A stretch of DNA of 64,000 nt from positions 806,001-870,000 of the forward strand of contig NZ_SSMC01000001.1 in assembly GCF_004799345.1 (NCBI RefSeq), given 5' to 3'. A program made the translations under genes and the position numbers. Each line of letters starts with the position of its first letter. The first letter of the stretch is position 1. The notes beneath the pieces are model-generated. The model was not told the origin of the DNA. It did no database searches and was given only the letters and a program-made list of their open reading frames with translations. This document shows positions 50,705 to 59,443 of the stretch, piece by piece. The DNA comes from Robertkochia marina. GTDB taxonomy: Bacteria > Bacteroidota > Bacteroidia > Flavobacteriales > Flavobacteriaceae.

Positions 50705-52050
50705 TATTGAATTGCCTTGCTGACACCTCCCGCAAGACCATTCCCGTCAAAATAATCTCCGTTGGTTAGTCCCAGCCTGACGATCACAAGATCTTTAGAA
50801 GGTATAATATAAACCCGTTGACCCTGGTAGCCATCAGCATAATAAGTATCTCTTGGCGCATCAGGCATAACACCCGAAGCATTAAGCCAGAATTGGGCTC
50901 CGTAGGTGCCTTCAGAATCAGCAGCAGGCGTGCTCACGTAATCAGCCCAGTCTTCAGAAAATATCTGTTCGCCATTCCAATGGCCCTTGTGCAGGTATAG
51001 CAGTCCGAACTTAGCCCAGTCTCTTGCAGTTGCCCAGCTATAGGACGAACCCACAAAGGTGCCGGAAGCATCTGTTTCCATGATCATACTGTTCATGCCG
51101 ATCTTATCGATCAAGGCTTCATACGGGAAATTTAAATAGGATTGCAGGTCGGGAAATTCATCCTTCAGAAGACCGGAAAGGAGATTGGTGGTGCCTGAGG
51201 AGTAATAAAAATGTTCTCCGGGCTCATGGAGCAGTTCTTTTCGACTGGCTACACCGGCCATATCTGTGGCAGTAAACAACATCTCTGTAACATCTGAGAT
51301 GCGCGAATAATCCTCCTCCCAGGCCAGACCACTGCTCATTTGAAGTAAATGATGGTAAGTGATCTTACTGCGATCATCTTGCTGCCATTCTTCAACGGCT
51401 GCCGGTTGATCTAAATCAAATTGACTTTTATGTTTAAGAATACCGTAAAGTGTGGCGGTTATGCTTTTTGTCATGGACCATCCGAGGTGAATAGAAGATT
51501 TATCGAACCCCGGAGCATATTTTTCAGCGATGATGCGGTCTTTATAAACAACTAAGACCGCCCTGGTTTGTTGCAATTCATTACCGGCAAAAGCATTTTC
51601 AATGGTTTCTGTTAGAAGCCCGTAGTTTACTTCAGGAAATACGGTGTCTCTTGGTTCTGCTGTTCCATAAGGAAAAGGCAGGGAGGTTGTGCTTCGTGAT
51701 CGTAACGGACGCTCGCTAAAGGTAAGCTCATCCTGTTGCGGTGGCATAAGGATGCATCCCAGTTCAGGGAAAAAACGCGCCTTACGTTTTTTTAATCCTA
51801 CAAGGGAAGCGTAAGCAGCCTGTTCTGATCTGCTCACACGATCGTCGGCAAGATTTACGGGAGAAAAGTTGTTGTCTACACTGTCGGTAAATGCCTCAGG
51901 TCTGCCCGCGATATAGGTGCAGGAACAATTGCTTTTTGATGAGTATCCGGTAATGATATCCAGCTTGGGATAATTCAGGAAGAAAACTGCAAAAAGTCCA
52001 CCTATGAGAAGGACTCCGAGCAGCTTAATACCTTGTTTGAGTTTAGTCAC
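50704..52050 (-). CDS. serine hydrolase of the beta-lactamase/S12 family, membrane anchored
   Basis: This 448-residue protein has an N-terminal membrane segment (about 8-26) and a beta-lactamase-type domain. The SxxK motif is SMTK (in LGWSMTKSI), the YxS motif is YYSSGTTN, and the fold resembles NylB-like or class C carboxylic ester hydrolases. The start is GTG. The substrate is unknown; peptide, ester or amide are all possible. It is on the opposite strand to the suf genes and separates sufD from sufS. It has a paralogue at 62611. Confidence 0.88.
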   Translation of the reverse strand: MTKLKQGIKLLGVLLIGGLFAVFFLNYPKLDIITGYSSKSNCSCTYIAGRPEAFTDSVDNNFSPVNLADDRVSRSEQAAYASLVGLKKRKARFFPELGCILMPPQQDELTFSERPLRSRSTTSLPFPYGTAEPRDTVFPEVNYGLLTETIENAFAGNELQQTRAVLVVYKDRIIAEKYAPGFDKSSIHLGWSMTKSITATLYGILKHKSQFDLDQPAAVEEWQQDDRSKITYHHLLQMSSGLAWEEDYSRISDVTEMLFTATDMAGVASRKELLHEPGEHFYYSSGTTNLLSGLLKDEFPDLQSYLNFPYEALIDKIGMNSMIMETDASGTFVGSSYSWATARDWAKFGLLYLHKGHWNGEQIFSEDWADYVSTPAADSEGTYGAQFWLNASGVMPDAPRDTYYADGYQGQRVYIIPSKDLVIVRLGLTNGDYFDGNGLAGGVSKAIQ

Positions 52051-52114
52051 AGGGGTGGGATTTTGTTATTGCAAATAAATGTTAAGATAGGGATTCCTCC
52101 TAATAAATACTTAG

Positions 52115-52122
52115 TATTTTTG
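52115..52122 (+). promoter_or_regulatory. -7 box ahead of sufS
   Basis: TATTTTTG is an exact TAnnTTTG match 15 nt before the ATG at 52137, so sufS has its own promoter and is not simply part of the sufABCD transcript. Confidence 0.6.
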
Positions 52123-52136
52123 TGTAAAGAATTGTT

Positions 52137-53354
52137 ATGATTGACATTAAGAGCATCAGGGAAGATTTTCCTATTCTCAACAGAAAGGTCAACGGATATC
52201 CCCTTGTCTACCTGGATAATGCAGCGACTTCTCAAACGCCTAAACAGGTTATAAAGGCAATAACCGATTATTACACTAATTACAACGCGAATATCCACAG
52301 AGGGGTACACACCCTTTCTCAGGAAGCCACGGAAAAGTATGAGGAGGCCAGGCAAAAGTTACAAAGGCATTTCAATGCGGCCCATCCTTATGAGATCATT
52401 TTTACATCAGGAACCACCCATGGGATTAACCTGGTGGCCAACGGATTTGCCGCCTTGTTACAACCTGGCGATGAATTGCTGGTTTCTGCCATGGAACATC
52501 ATTCAAATATAGTACCCTGGCAAATGCTTTGTGAAAAGACCGGTGCTGTTCTCAAGGTTATTCCCATGAACGAAAAAGGGGAATTGGAAATGGAGGTCTA
52601 TGAGCAATTGTTGAGTGATAAGACCAGGATTGTGTTTTGCAACCATATTTCTAATGCCCTTGGAACGATCAACCCCATAGAGAAGATCATTAAAATGGCA
52701 CACGATGCCGGGGCCGCAGTGCTTATAGATGGTGCGCAGGCGGCTCCACATATAAAAGCAGACCTTCAGGCACTGGATGTTGATTTTTATACCGTCTCGG
52801 CTCATAAAATGTGTGGCCCTACAGGAGTAGGGATGCTTTACGGGAAAGAATCATGGCTTAGGAAGATGCCTCCTTACCAGGGTGGTGGAGAAATGATCGC
52901 TGAGGTTACTTTTGAAAAGACCACTTATGCAGACCTGCCCCATAAATTTGAAGCGGGTACCCCCGATATCTGTGGGGGAATTGCTTTTGGAGCAGCGGTT
53001 GATTACATGAACGGGATCGGATTTGATGCCATTGCCGCCTATGAGCACGAATTACTCGACTATGCTACAGGTAGACTTCTTAAGGAAATAGAGGGGGTTA
53101 AGATCTACGGCACTGCCGAAAATAAGACCTCTGTGATCTCTTTTAATATTGAAGGTATACACCCTTATGATATTGGTGCTATTCTCGATAAGCTGGGGGT
53201 TGCAGTGCGTACAGGACATCATTGTGCTCAGCCGATCATGGATTATTATAAGATTCCCGGCACAGTAAGAGCCAGCTTCGCTTTTTATAATACCCGCGAA
53301 GAAGTAGATCGGTTTATCGAAGCCGTTCAGAAAGCACAAATGATGCTAGCCTAG
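52137..53354 (+). CDS. sufS: cysteine desulfurase SufS
   Basis: This 405-residue PLP enzyme extracts sulfur from cysteine for Fe-S assembly. The PLP lysine is in VSAHKMCGPTGVG and the catalytic Cys is in RTGHHCAQPIMDYY, the group II (SufS) context. The opening MIDIKSIREDFPIL fits the family. It is separated from sufE by an M43 protease and a lipoprotein gene. Confidence 0.95.
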   Translation: MIDIKSIREDFPILNRKVNGYPLVYLDNAATSQTPKQVIKAITDYYTNYNANIHRGVHTLSQEATEKYEEARQKLQRHFNAAHPYEIIFTSGTTHGINLVANGFAALLQPGDELLVSAMEHHSNIVPWQMLCEKTGAVLKVIPMNEKGELEMEVYEQLLSDKTRIVFCNHISNALGTINPIEKIIKMAHDAGAAVLIDGAQAAPHIKADLQALDVDFYTVSAHKMCGPTGVGMLYGKESWLRKMPPYQGGGEMIAEVTFEKTTYADLPHKFEAGTPDICGGIAFGAAVDYMNGIGFDAIAAYEHELLDYATGRLLKEIEGVKIYGTAENKTSVISFNIEGIHPYDIGAILDKLGVAVRTGHHCAQPIMDYYKIPGTVRASFAFYNTREEVDRFIEAVQKAQMMLA

Positions 53355-53566
53355 TCATAACACAGTTGATTCTTATCCATTTGCTCTCAAACTGTTTAAT
53401 TGTTGATAACTTTTAAGGAGCTTTCTGACTCTTTTAACGGAAAGGGGTTATCGACAAAATACAAATTACGGTATCGATTATGGTTTTCTAATTGTCTTAA
53501 ACAAATTGTTAACATTAAGTTAAAGTGTGTATATTATGCCTCTATTAACCTAACAATTAGTCAATT

Positions 53567-54532
53567 ATGAAAAAACTATTTTTGAGTCTTACCGGTTTGT
53601 TACTGCTGCTTGCCTCCTGTGAGAAGACAACTTCTAACGAAGAGGTTGTAAATGAGATACAGGAGCAATTAGTTTTTGCAGAAGACCAGTGTGGTACCAT
53701 GGGTGTCTTAAATGAAAACCTGCTGAACGACCCTGATCTTGCGGTAAATATGCAGGCCATCGAACTGCATACCAGCAACATTATTAAGAGTGGTCTTTCA
53801 CAGCGATTGGTAAACGGAGTTATTGAAATTCCGGTCGTTTTCCACGTTATTTACAATAGTGCCAGTGAAAATATTCCTTTATCGCAGATCCAGGAACAGG
53901 TTGATGCTTTGAATGAAGATTTTAATCTTCAAAATCCCGGTCGAAACACCATTCCTTCAGAATTTCAGACAGTGGAATCTAATATTGGAATTCGATTTGT
54001 GCTGGAAGACGTGATTCGTGTTTCTACCAAGAAAAGATCATGGAGACCGGATGATTCTATGAAATTCTCCTCTTCGGGAGGAAGTGATGTGGTGAATCCT
54101 CAGGAATTCCTGAATGTTTGGGTTGTTGGAAATATGCCTTACCGCGGAGGAAACATTTTAGGATATGCACAATTTCCGGGTGGTAGCTGGGCTACCGATG
54201 GGATAGTTTTAGATCACAGGTTTACCGGAAATACCGTGTATTCAACCGGGAGAACTGCCACCCATGAGGTAGGACACTGGCTGAACCTTCGTCACATCTG
54301 GGGCGATGGCGGTTGTGGTGCTTCTGATTTTGTGGCCGACACTCCTGATTCTGACGGGCCAAGCAGAGGGTGTCCGACCTATCCTACCGTGAGTTGTGGT
54401 ACGAATGATATGACCATGAACTTCATGGATTATTCTGATGACCCTTGTTTGAATATGTTCACGGAAGGTCAAAAAGTAAGAATGATGGCCAATTTCGAAA
54501 ACGGAGGTTTCCGTGTTACCATGGCCGACTAA
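53567..54532 (+). CDS. M43 (pappalysin-like) zinc metalloprotease, lipoprotein
   Basis: This 321-residue protein has a lipoprotein signal (about 1-18, ending LLLASC) and the extended zinc motif HEVGHWLNLRH (His233, Glu234, His237, His243) with a Met-turn in MNFMDYSDDPC. Four conserved Cys in the C-terminal half suggest disulfides. It lacks a T9SS tail, so it is probably an outer-membrane lipoprotein rather than a freely secreted enzyme. Substrates are extracellular proteins, inferred only from the family. Confidence 0.9.
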   Translation: MKKLFLSLTGLLLLLASCEKTTSNEEVVNEIQEQLVFAEDQCGTMGVLNENLLNDPDLAVNMQAIELHTSNIIKSGLSQRLVNGVIEIPVVFHVIYNSASENIPLSQIQEQVDALNEDFNLQNPGRNTIPSEFQTVESNIGIRFVLEDVIRVSTKKRSWRPDDSMKFSSSGGSDVVNPQEFLNVWVVGNMPYRGGNILGYAQFPGGSWATDGIVLDHRFTGNTVYSTGRTATHEVGHWLNLRHIWGDGGCGASDFVADTPDSDGPSRGCPTYPTVSCGTNDMTMNFMDYSDDPCLNMFTEGQKVRMMANFENGGFRVTMAD

Positions 54533-54554
54533 TTCTCAATATAATAAAGTACAG

Positions 54555-54583
54555 AAATGGCACTCTTATTGAGTGCCATTTTT
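54555..54583 (+). terminator. terminator of the M43 protease gene
   Basis: AAATGGCACTC (54555-54565) and GAGTGCCATTTTT (54571-54583) form a perfect 11-bp stem with a 5-nt loop, 23 bp past the stop. Confidence 0.9.
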
Positions 54584-54611
54584 ATATCTTTTAACTATAA
54601 ACCCTATTTCT

Positions 54612-55040
54612 ATGAAAATTCTAATCGTATTAATTGCTGTTCTTTCCCATTGCAATTCGAATCAGGGGCTGCAGGAGAACGAACCTCAAATGTTTCGATA
54701 CGAAGCGGTTACCCGCGGCAGTTTGTATGAGGTCACCATAACCGAGGACAGTCTTAAGGTGCGTTCCGGATTAAAGGGGATGGATCGTGCCGGCCGTAAG
54801 ATCACATCAGAAGAGTGGGAGCAGTTACTGGATGTTTCAGGCTCATTTTCATTGTCTGAGATGGATAAATTTAAAAGCTCAGGAGAAAAGAGATTTACAG
54901 ATGCTGCTCCGGCTGCAATGGTAGAGATCAAGTCTCCCGGAGGAACATATAAGTCGGCGGAATTTGATCACGGGGGCGCACCAAAGCCATTAGAGTCATT
55001 GGTTAAAGCTATATTATCATTGGCAGAAACAGTTGAATAG
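54612..55040 (+). CDS. small lipoprotein, function unknown
   Basis: From the ATG at 54612 this 142-residue protein has a lipoprotein signal (MKILIVLIAVLSHC) and a short mature domain with no known motif. The start at 54573 adds a segment with no signal character. It lies between the M43 protease and sufE and ends 39 bp before the sufE start. I see no domain that would tie it to Fe-S assembly. Confidence 0.7.
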   Translation: MKILIVLIAVLSHCNSNQGLQENEPQMFRYEAVTRGSLYEVTITEDSLKVRSGLKGMDRAGRKITSEEWEQLLDVSGSFSLSEMDKFKSSGEKRFTDAAPAAMVEIKSPGGTYKSAEFDHGGAPKPLESLVKAILSLAETVE

Positions 55041-55063
55041 CATGGCAAGTTGTTGTATTTTTG
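55033..55063 (+). promoter_or_regulatory. promoter of sufE
   Basis: TTG (55033-55035) and TATTTTTG (55056-55063) are 20 bp apart, an exact -33/-7 pair, with a leader of about 10 nt before the ATG at 55079. The box also overlaps the end of the small lipoprotein gene region. Confidence 0.65.
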
Positions 55064-55078
55064 CTCAAAATTTTCACT

Positions 55079-55501
55079 ATGACCATAAAAGAGATCCAGG
55101 ATACTATTGTTGATGAATTCTCCATGTTTGACGACTGGATGCAGCGTTATGAATACATGATAGAGCTGGGGAAATCTCTGCCTCTTATTGACGATAAATA
55201 CAAGGTGGATGAAAACCTTATCAAGGGTTGTCAAAGTAAGGTGTGGGTACATGCCGAACTTGATGATGATAAGCTGAAATTCACTGCCGATAGTGATGCC
55301 ATCATTACCAAAGGGATCATAGCGATTCTTATCAGAGCTTTCTCCGGACAGTCACCTAAAGATATTATCGATGCCGATACGGCCTTTATTGATGAGATCG
55401 GCCTTAAAGAACACCTGTCTCCTACAAGGGCAAACGGTTTGGTAAGCATGGTTAAACAATTAAAAATGTATGCCATTGCCTATCAAACACAATTAAACTA
55501 G
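55079..55501 (+). CDS. sufE: cysteine desulfuration protein SufE
   Basis: From the ATG at 55079 (MTIKEIQDTI) this 140-residue protein accepts sulfur from SufS through Cys51 in LIKGCQSKVWVHAE, in the standard SufE loop. ATG/TTG codons upstream (55061) overlap the -7 box and are rejected. sufT follows after 6 bp. Confidence 0.95.
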   Translation: MTIKEIQDTIVDEFSMFDDWMQRYEYMIELGKSLPLIDDKYKVDENLIKGCQSKVWVHAELDDDKLKFTADSDAIITKGIIAILIRAFSGQSPKDIIDADTAFIDEIGLKEHLSPTRANGLVSMVKQLKMYAIAYQTQLN

Positions 55502-55507
55502 AAGATA

Positions 55508-55834
55508 ATGAGTGAAGCCACTATAAATACCACAGAACTGGGAGAAAAGATCGTAAGAGTATTAAAAACCATCTACGATCCGGAGATCCCGGTAGACATC
55601 TATGAACTAGGATTGATCTATGATGTTTTCGTTAATGAAGATCACGAGGTTAAGATCCTGATGACCCTGACCACACCCAATTGTCCGGTGGCAGAAACAC
55701 TGCCTGTAGAAGTCGAGGAAAAGGTAAAGACCATTGACGAGGTAAAAGACGCTATGGTAGAGATCACCTTTGATCCGCCATGGAGCCAGGACCTTATGAG
55801 CGAAGAAGCTAAGTTGGAATTAGGATTATTGTAG
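55508..55834 (+). CDS. sufT: SufT/MIP18 family Fe-S maturation protein (DUF59)
   Basis: This 108-residue DUF59 protein shows the motifs TIYDPEIPVDIYELGLIYDV and the conserved TTPNCPVAETLP (Cys involved in cluster transfer). It acts in maturation of Fe-S proteins. It is translationally close to sufE and the last suf gene. The inverted heptamer repeats of the next element begin 5 bp after its stop. Confidence 0.92.
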   Translation: MSEATINTTELGEKIVRVLKTIYDPEIPVDIYELGLIYDVFVNEDHEVKILMTLTTPNCPVAETLPVEVEEKVKTIDEVKDAMVEITFDPPWSQDLMSEEAKLELGLL

Positions 55835-55917
55835 TAAGCAGTTTGCAGTTAGCCGTTAGCAGTTATGGATGAAAAACTGTAAATCATTAGATTAAGAACT
55901 CTGGAATAGATTATATT

Positions 55918-55935
55918 TATAGAAAATATTCTATA
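55918..55935. promoter_or_regulatory. dyad immediately before the four-helix-bundle gene
   Basis: TATAGAA (55918-55924) and TTCTATA (55929-55935) are perfect inverted arms with a 4-nt spacer, ending 1 nt before the ATG. It could be an operator, for example autoregulatory, or a hairpin that masks the start. Confidence 0.45.
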
Positions 55936-55936
55936 A

Positions 55937-56302
55937 ATGATTCAGAAAGGGTTTGAAAACCTTATTGCATGGCAAAAGGCAAGAGCTGTAAACAAGATGA
56001 CCTACGAGTTAGGTCAAACAAGTACTTCAAAAAGAGAAACTGTTCTTGAGAAACAATTAAGACGTACCGCTGTTTCAATTTCATCAAATATTGCAGAAGG
56101 TTGCGGGCGGCGAAGTAAGAAAGAGTTCATAAGATTTTCAGACATTGCCAAAGGATCATGTAATGAGTTAAAGTCGCAATTGTATTTGGCTGTAGATGTT
56201 AATCATATAACTCAAGAGGAATTTGAAGAAACCTTTGCCTTGACTGATGAAGTTTCTAAGGCAATTTTTGGTTTAATGAAGCATCTGGGCAAAACCAAAT
56301 GA
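55937..56302 (+). CDS. four-helix bundle protein (23S rRNA intervening-sequence type, TIGR02436)
   Basis: This 121-residue all-helical protein has the family signature FENLIAWQKARAVNKMTYEL and the motif RRTAVSISSNIAEGCGRRSK. Relatives are encoded inside 23S rRNA intervening sequences of Leptospira and Coxiella or alone in Bacteroidota genomes. Their function is unknown. It lies alone within the repeat-framed element 55839-56327, separate in character from the suf genes. A protein bundle that binds nucleic acid is inference. Confidence 0.9.
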   Translation: MIQKGFENLIAWQKARAVNKMTYELGQTSTSKRETVLEKQLRRTAVSISSNIAEGCGRRSKKEFIRFSDIAKGSCNELKSQLYLAVDVNHITQEEFEETFALTDEVSKAIFGLMKHLGKTK

Positions 56303-56330
56303 ATATATTTTAGCAAACTGCAAACTGAAT

Positions 56331-56834
56331 ATGGAAGAAATTCGTAACCGAGTAGCCGAAAGTAAGCTGGTCACCTTCGACCTGGAAGACCACTATCCGA
56401 AAGGAGAGCGGGTACAGCTGGATATCAGTCAGTGGCTTTATGAAGGGTTGCTGCTGAGAGAAAAGGAATTCAGGCAAAGTCTTAAAGAAGTGAATTGGCA
56501 ATCCTACCAGGATGCCTTTGTAGCCTTGCACTGTTCTACCGATGCCATTGTTCCTGCCTGGGCATATATGCTTATCGCAACCTACCTTACTCCTTATGCC
56601 CAAAAAACTGTTGTGGGAGATCCTGATCACCTTGAAACAGTGATCTATCAGGAAGTCATCAATGACCTCGATCTGGAATACCTCCGGGACCTTCCTGTGA
56701 TCGTTAAAGGCTGCTCTAATAAGCCGGTACCTCAAAACGCCTATCTCTTTTTGTTAAGAAAACTTCAGCCGATAGCCAAAACCATTATGTACGGAGAGGC
56801 CTGTTCATCGGTGCCTTTGTACAAAAGAAAGTGA
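56331..56834 (+). CDS. DUF2480 family protein
   Basis: This 167-residue cytoplasmic protein has a conserved N-terminus (IRNRVAESKLVTFDLEDHYP) and several buried hydrophobic strands with no catalytic motif. DUF2480 is widespread in Bacteroidota and no function is known. It may originally have followed sufT directly; the four-helix cassette lies between them. Its start is 3 bp after the right repeat. Confidence 0.85.
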   Translation: MEEIRNRVAESKLVTFDLEDHYPKGERVQLDISQWLYEGLLLREKEFRQSLKEVNWQSYQDAFVALHCSTDAIVPAWAYMLIATYLTPYAQKTVVGDPDHLETVIYQEVINDLDLEYLRDLPVIVKGCSNKPVPQNAYLFLLRKLQPIAKTIMYGEACSSVPLYKRK

Positions 56835-56918
56835 TTTTTATATTCTCTGACATGTAAGGGTTAGATTTAGTTGTTATTTGATGTCAAATCAGATAGTTAT
56901 AATCTATACCTATTTCAT

Positions 56919-57848
56919 ATGAGATCCGTTTATCTATTCCTTACAGTAGTATTATTTTCTTCTCTTGCCTCCGCGCAGACCATCGAAGAGCTCAAAGCAC
57001 TCAAAGAACAGAAACAAGACAGTATTAAATTGCTGGAAGATGAGGTGAAATTTCTCACCGAGCAGATCGACAACGTTAAAGGCTGGCAGGTCGGTGCATT
57101 GCTCACCGGTGGAATAAGTATCTCTCAGTTCGACAACTGGTACGCCCAGGAGTCACCGAACGTGAATTCCGGTAAGATAGGATTCAATTTCAATGGTTTT
57201 GCCAACCTAGACCGGGATGCCTATTTTTGGAAGAACGCCATGAATGTCAATATTCAATGGGTAAAGTTCGATGATAAGAACGACCCTAACGATAATGAAG
57301 GTTTTCGGGAGGCCACCGATGTATTTAACGTTAATTCGCTATTCGGCTACAAGCTTTCTGAAAAATTTGCCCTCTCTGCAATGGCAGAATACAGATCGAC
57401 CCTCCTAAGTAATTTTAATGATCCGGGGTATTTAGACCTGGGGGCAGGGGTTACCTGGTTGGCCATCAAAGATGAGTTGACCATTGTGGTACACCCGCTC
57501 AACTACAACTTCGTTTTTAGCTCCTCTGACGATATATTCACCTCTTCGACGGGTGCCAAGGTCATGGCCGATTACTTTAAAAAATGGGGCGACCTGAAGG
57601 TGAAATCTAATTTCACAGGATTTTTCAGTTACAAGAGCTCCAATTTTTCCAATTGGACATGGACCAATACCCTGGCCTATACCCTTTGGAAGAATATTGG
57701 TTTAGGCTTTGAATTCGGACTTCGTGATAACAAGCAGGAGGCCCTTAACTATGCCATTAATACCCTCGGAATTCCGGATGCCGATTTTGACAATGTAGAT
57801 AACGCCCTGCAGTCCTACTGGTTGCTGGGTATTAATTTCAGTATTTAA
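56919..57848 (+). CDS. DUF3078 family exported protein
   Basis: From the ATG at 56919 this 309-residue protein has a signal peptide (MRSVYLFLTVVLFSSLASAQ) and a short coiled segment (about 21-50). A beta-rich domain of alternating amphipathic strands, ending GINFSI, follows, resembling an outer-membrane barrel. DUF3078 proteins are Bacteroidota outer-membrane-type proteins of unknown role. ATG 56871 would give a start with no signal. It converges with hflX. Confidence 0.85.
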   Translation: MRSVYLFLTVVLFSSLASAQTIEELKALKEQKQDSIKLLEDEVKFLTEQIDNVKGWQVGALLTGGISISQFDNWYAQESPNVNSGKIGFNFNGFANLDRDAYFWKNAMNVNIQWVKFDDKNDPNDNEGFREATDVFNVNSLFGYKLSEKFALSAMAEYRSTLLSNFNDPGYLDLGAGVTWLAIKDELTIVVHPLNYNFVFSSSDDIFTSSTGAKVMADYFKKWGDLKVKSNFTGFFSYKSSNFSNWTWTNTLAYTLWKNIGLGFEFGLRDNKQEALNYAINTLGIPDADFDNVDNALQSYWLLGINFSI

Positions 57849-57873
57849 GAGTGATCGGAAGATCGTCTGACCA

Positions 57874-59091
57874 TTAAGTCGGGTCGATCTCTTCATACTC
57901 CGGATACAGGAAGTTATTGTAAGGGAATCTGGTAACATGGATCTCCCTTACCGCCTGGTATACCTTCTTTCTGAAATCCTCAAGATTCTCCTTATTTAAT
58001 GCAGAAATAAATAAGGCATTATCTCCGATCTTGCCCATCCACGTATTTTTCCACTCCTCCAGGGTGAAATGTTTACTGCTTTTTTCGGTAATGAGATCGT
58101 CCTCTTCTATCGTCTCGTGGGTATAGGCATCGATCTTGTTAAACACCATGATGGTGGGTTTATCAGCACTTTCAATCTCGTCAAGGATCTTGTTCACCGA
58201 GGCAATATGTTCTTCAAAATTCGGATGAGAGATGTCAACCACGTGCAATAAGAGGTCGGCTTCACGAACTTCGTCAAGGGTACTTTTAAACGATTCAACC
58301 AGTTGGGTAGGGAGCTTTCGGATAAAACCTACCGTGTCACTCAACAGAAAGGGCAGGTTTCCTATAACCACCTTTCGTACGGTGGTGTCGAGGGTGGCAA
58401 AAAGTTTGTTCTCTGCAAAAACATTGCTCTTACTGATCACATTCATAAGCGTAGATTTTCCAACATTGGTATACCCTATCAGGGCGACCCTTACCAGGGC
58501 TCCGCGGTTACCTCGCTGAGTTTCCATCTGCTTATCTATCTTGGCGAGCTTTTTCTTAAGCAGGCTGATACGATCTCTTACGATACGACGGTCGGTCTCG
58601 ATCTCCGTTTCCCCGGGTCCGCGCATACCAATACCCCCTCGTTGACGTTCAAGGTGAGTCCATAATCCGGCAAGTCTGGGAAGTAAATATTGATATTGAG
58701 CTAACTCTACCTGGGTGCGGGCGTAGCTGGTCTGTGCTCGTTGGGCAAAAATGTCGAGAATAAGACTGGTTCGGTCAAGTACTTTACACCGCAGTATGCG
58801 TTCAATGTTCTTTTGCTGGGCCGGAGAAAGTTCGTCGTCAAAAATAACCGTACCTATATCATTGGCCTTGACGAAATTTTCAACTTCTTCCATTTTACCT
58901 GTCCCAATAAATGTTTTCGGGTTGGGAATATCGATCTTTTGAGTAAATCGGCCTTCTACCTGCCCTCCGGCGGTAAAAGCTAAAAATTCCAATTCATCCA
59001 GGTACTCTTTAGATTTTTCTTCGTCCTGCTCCTGGTTGACCACCCCAATGAGCACTACTTTCTCATAATCTAATGTCTTCTTTTCTAGCAT
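57874..59091 (-). CDS. hflX: ribosome-associated GTPase HflX
   Basis: From the ATG at 59091 (MLEKKTLDYEKVV) this 405-residue protein has an N-terminal HflX domain with RQRGGIGMRGPGETEIETDR and a GTPase domain with GYTNVGKST (G1), SDTVGFIRKLP (G3) and NKID (G4). It splits stalled ribosomes. The longer frame to 59151 is rejected because the promoter lies at 59108. It converges with the DUF3078 gene. Confidence 0.95.
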   Translation of the reverse strand: MLEKKTLDYEKVVLIGVVNQEQDEEKSKEYLDELEFLAFTAGGQVEGRFTQKIDIPNPKTFIGTGKMEEVENFVKANDIGTVIFDDELSPAQQKNIERILRCKVLDRTSLILDIFAQRAQTSYARTQVELAQYQYLLPRLAGLWTHLERQRGGIGMRGPGETEIETDRRIVRDRISLLKKKLAKIDKQMETQRGNRGALVRVALIGYTNVGKSTLMNVISKSNVFAENKLFATLDTTVRKVVIGNLPFLLSDTVGFIRKLPTQLVESFKSTLDEVREADLLLHVVDISHPNFEEHIASVNKILDEIESADKPTIMVFNKIDAYTHETIEEDDLITEKSSKHFTLEEWKNTWMGKIGDNALFISALNKENLEDFRKKVYQAVREIHVTRFPYNNFLYPEYEEIDPT

Positions 59092-59107
59092 AGTTCTGTT
59101 TCTGCTG

Positions 59108-59115
59108 CAAAGGTA
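59108..59115 (-). promoter_or_regulatory. -7 box ahead of hflX
   Basis: On the minus strand this reads TACCTTTG, an exact TAnnTTTG match 17 nt before the start at 59091. Confidence 0.55.
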
Positions 59116-59443
59116 CAGAAATGAAAGATTATTCATTTTGACTGAGGACAAAGAATATTTAGGGTAGGTTGTACCGGAAAGAAGACATGTTGAAAACGAA
59201 TGGGTTGTTAAATGGTGAAGGGGTTAAGATTGAAACCTTCCTTGCTGCAGAAACGACTATACAGATCAAAAACAGTATTAAATCCTTCATTTTCTCAGGA
59301 ACATACAGGCTTTCTATCAATTGCCAATACTTACCCATGAAAGAAAAAAACTACATTAATAGTGCATTTCATCGAAAAAATATTGCTTTTTATCTGTATT
59401 TGTAAGTAAAGTTCTACATTAGAGTTACCCCAAATTTTAATTT
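59116..59443. other. 328-bp gap between hflX and the subtilase gene
   Basis: Beyond the hflX -7 box I see no convincing gene. A 72-codon frame from ATG 59187 runs through the region but has low-complexity codon use and covers the 20-nt repeat. The region is A/T-rich toward the subtilase and holds the repeat at 59362-59381 and TGTATTTG (59395-59402), a one-mismatch -7 box, about 40 nt before the ATG at 59444. Confidence 0.55.
59362..59381. repeat. 20-nt intergenic repeat, copy 2
   Basis: GTGCATTTCATCGAAAAAAT is identical to 33681-33700. It lies 13 bp ahead of a TGTATTTG box and 62 bp before the subtilase start, so a regulator binding site upstream of that promoter is plausible. Confidence 0.5.

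Larger units (their letters stand above)
55839..56327. mobile_element. four-helix-bundle cassette bounded by inverted heptamer repeats
   Basis: The left end holds four 7-bp units (CAGTTTG, CAGTTAG, CCGTTAG, CAGTTAT, 55839-55866) and the right end two units in the opposite orientation (CAAACTG twice, 56314-56327). CAGTTTGCAGTTAGC on the left and the reverse complement of GCAAACTGCAAACTG on the right match at 14 of 15 positions. Between them lies only the four-helix-bundle gene. The left end is 5 bp from the sufT stop and the right end 3 bp from the next start, so it looks like an inserted cassette. No transposase is present. Confidence 0.5.

Noticed and set aside
59187-59405. 72-codon ORF upstream of the subtilase
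   Set aside because: No homology or start context, and it spans the 20-nt repeat; considered non-coding.
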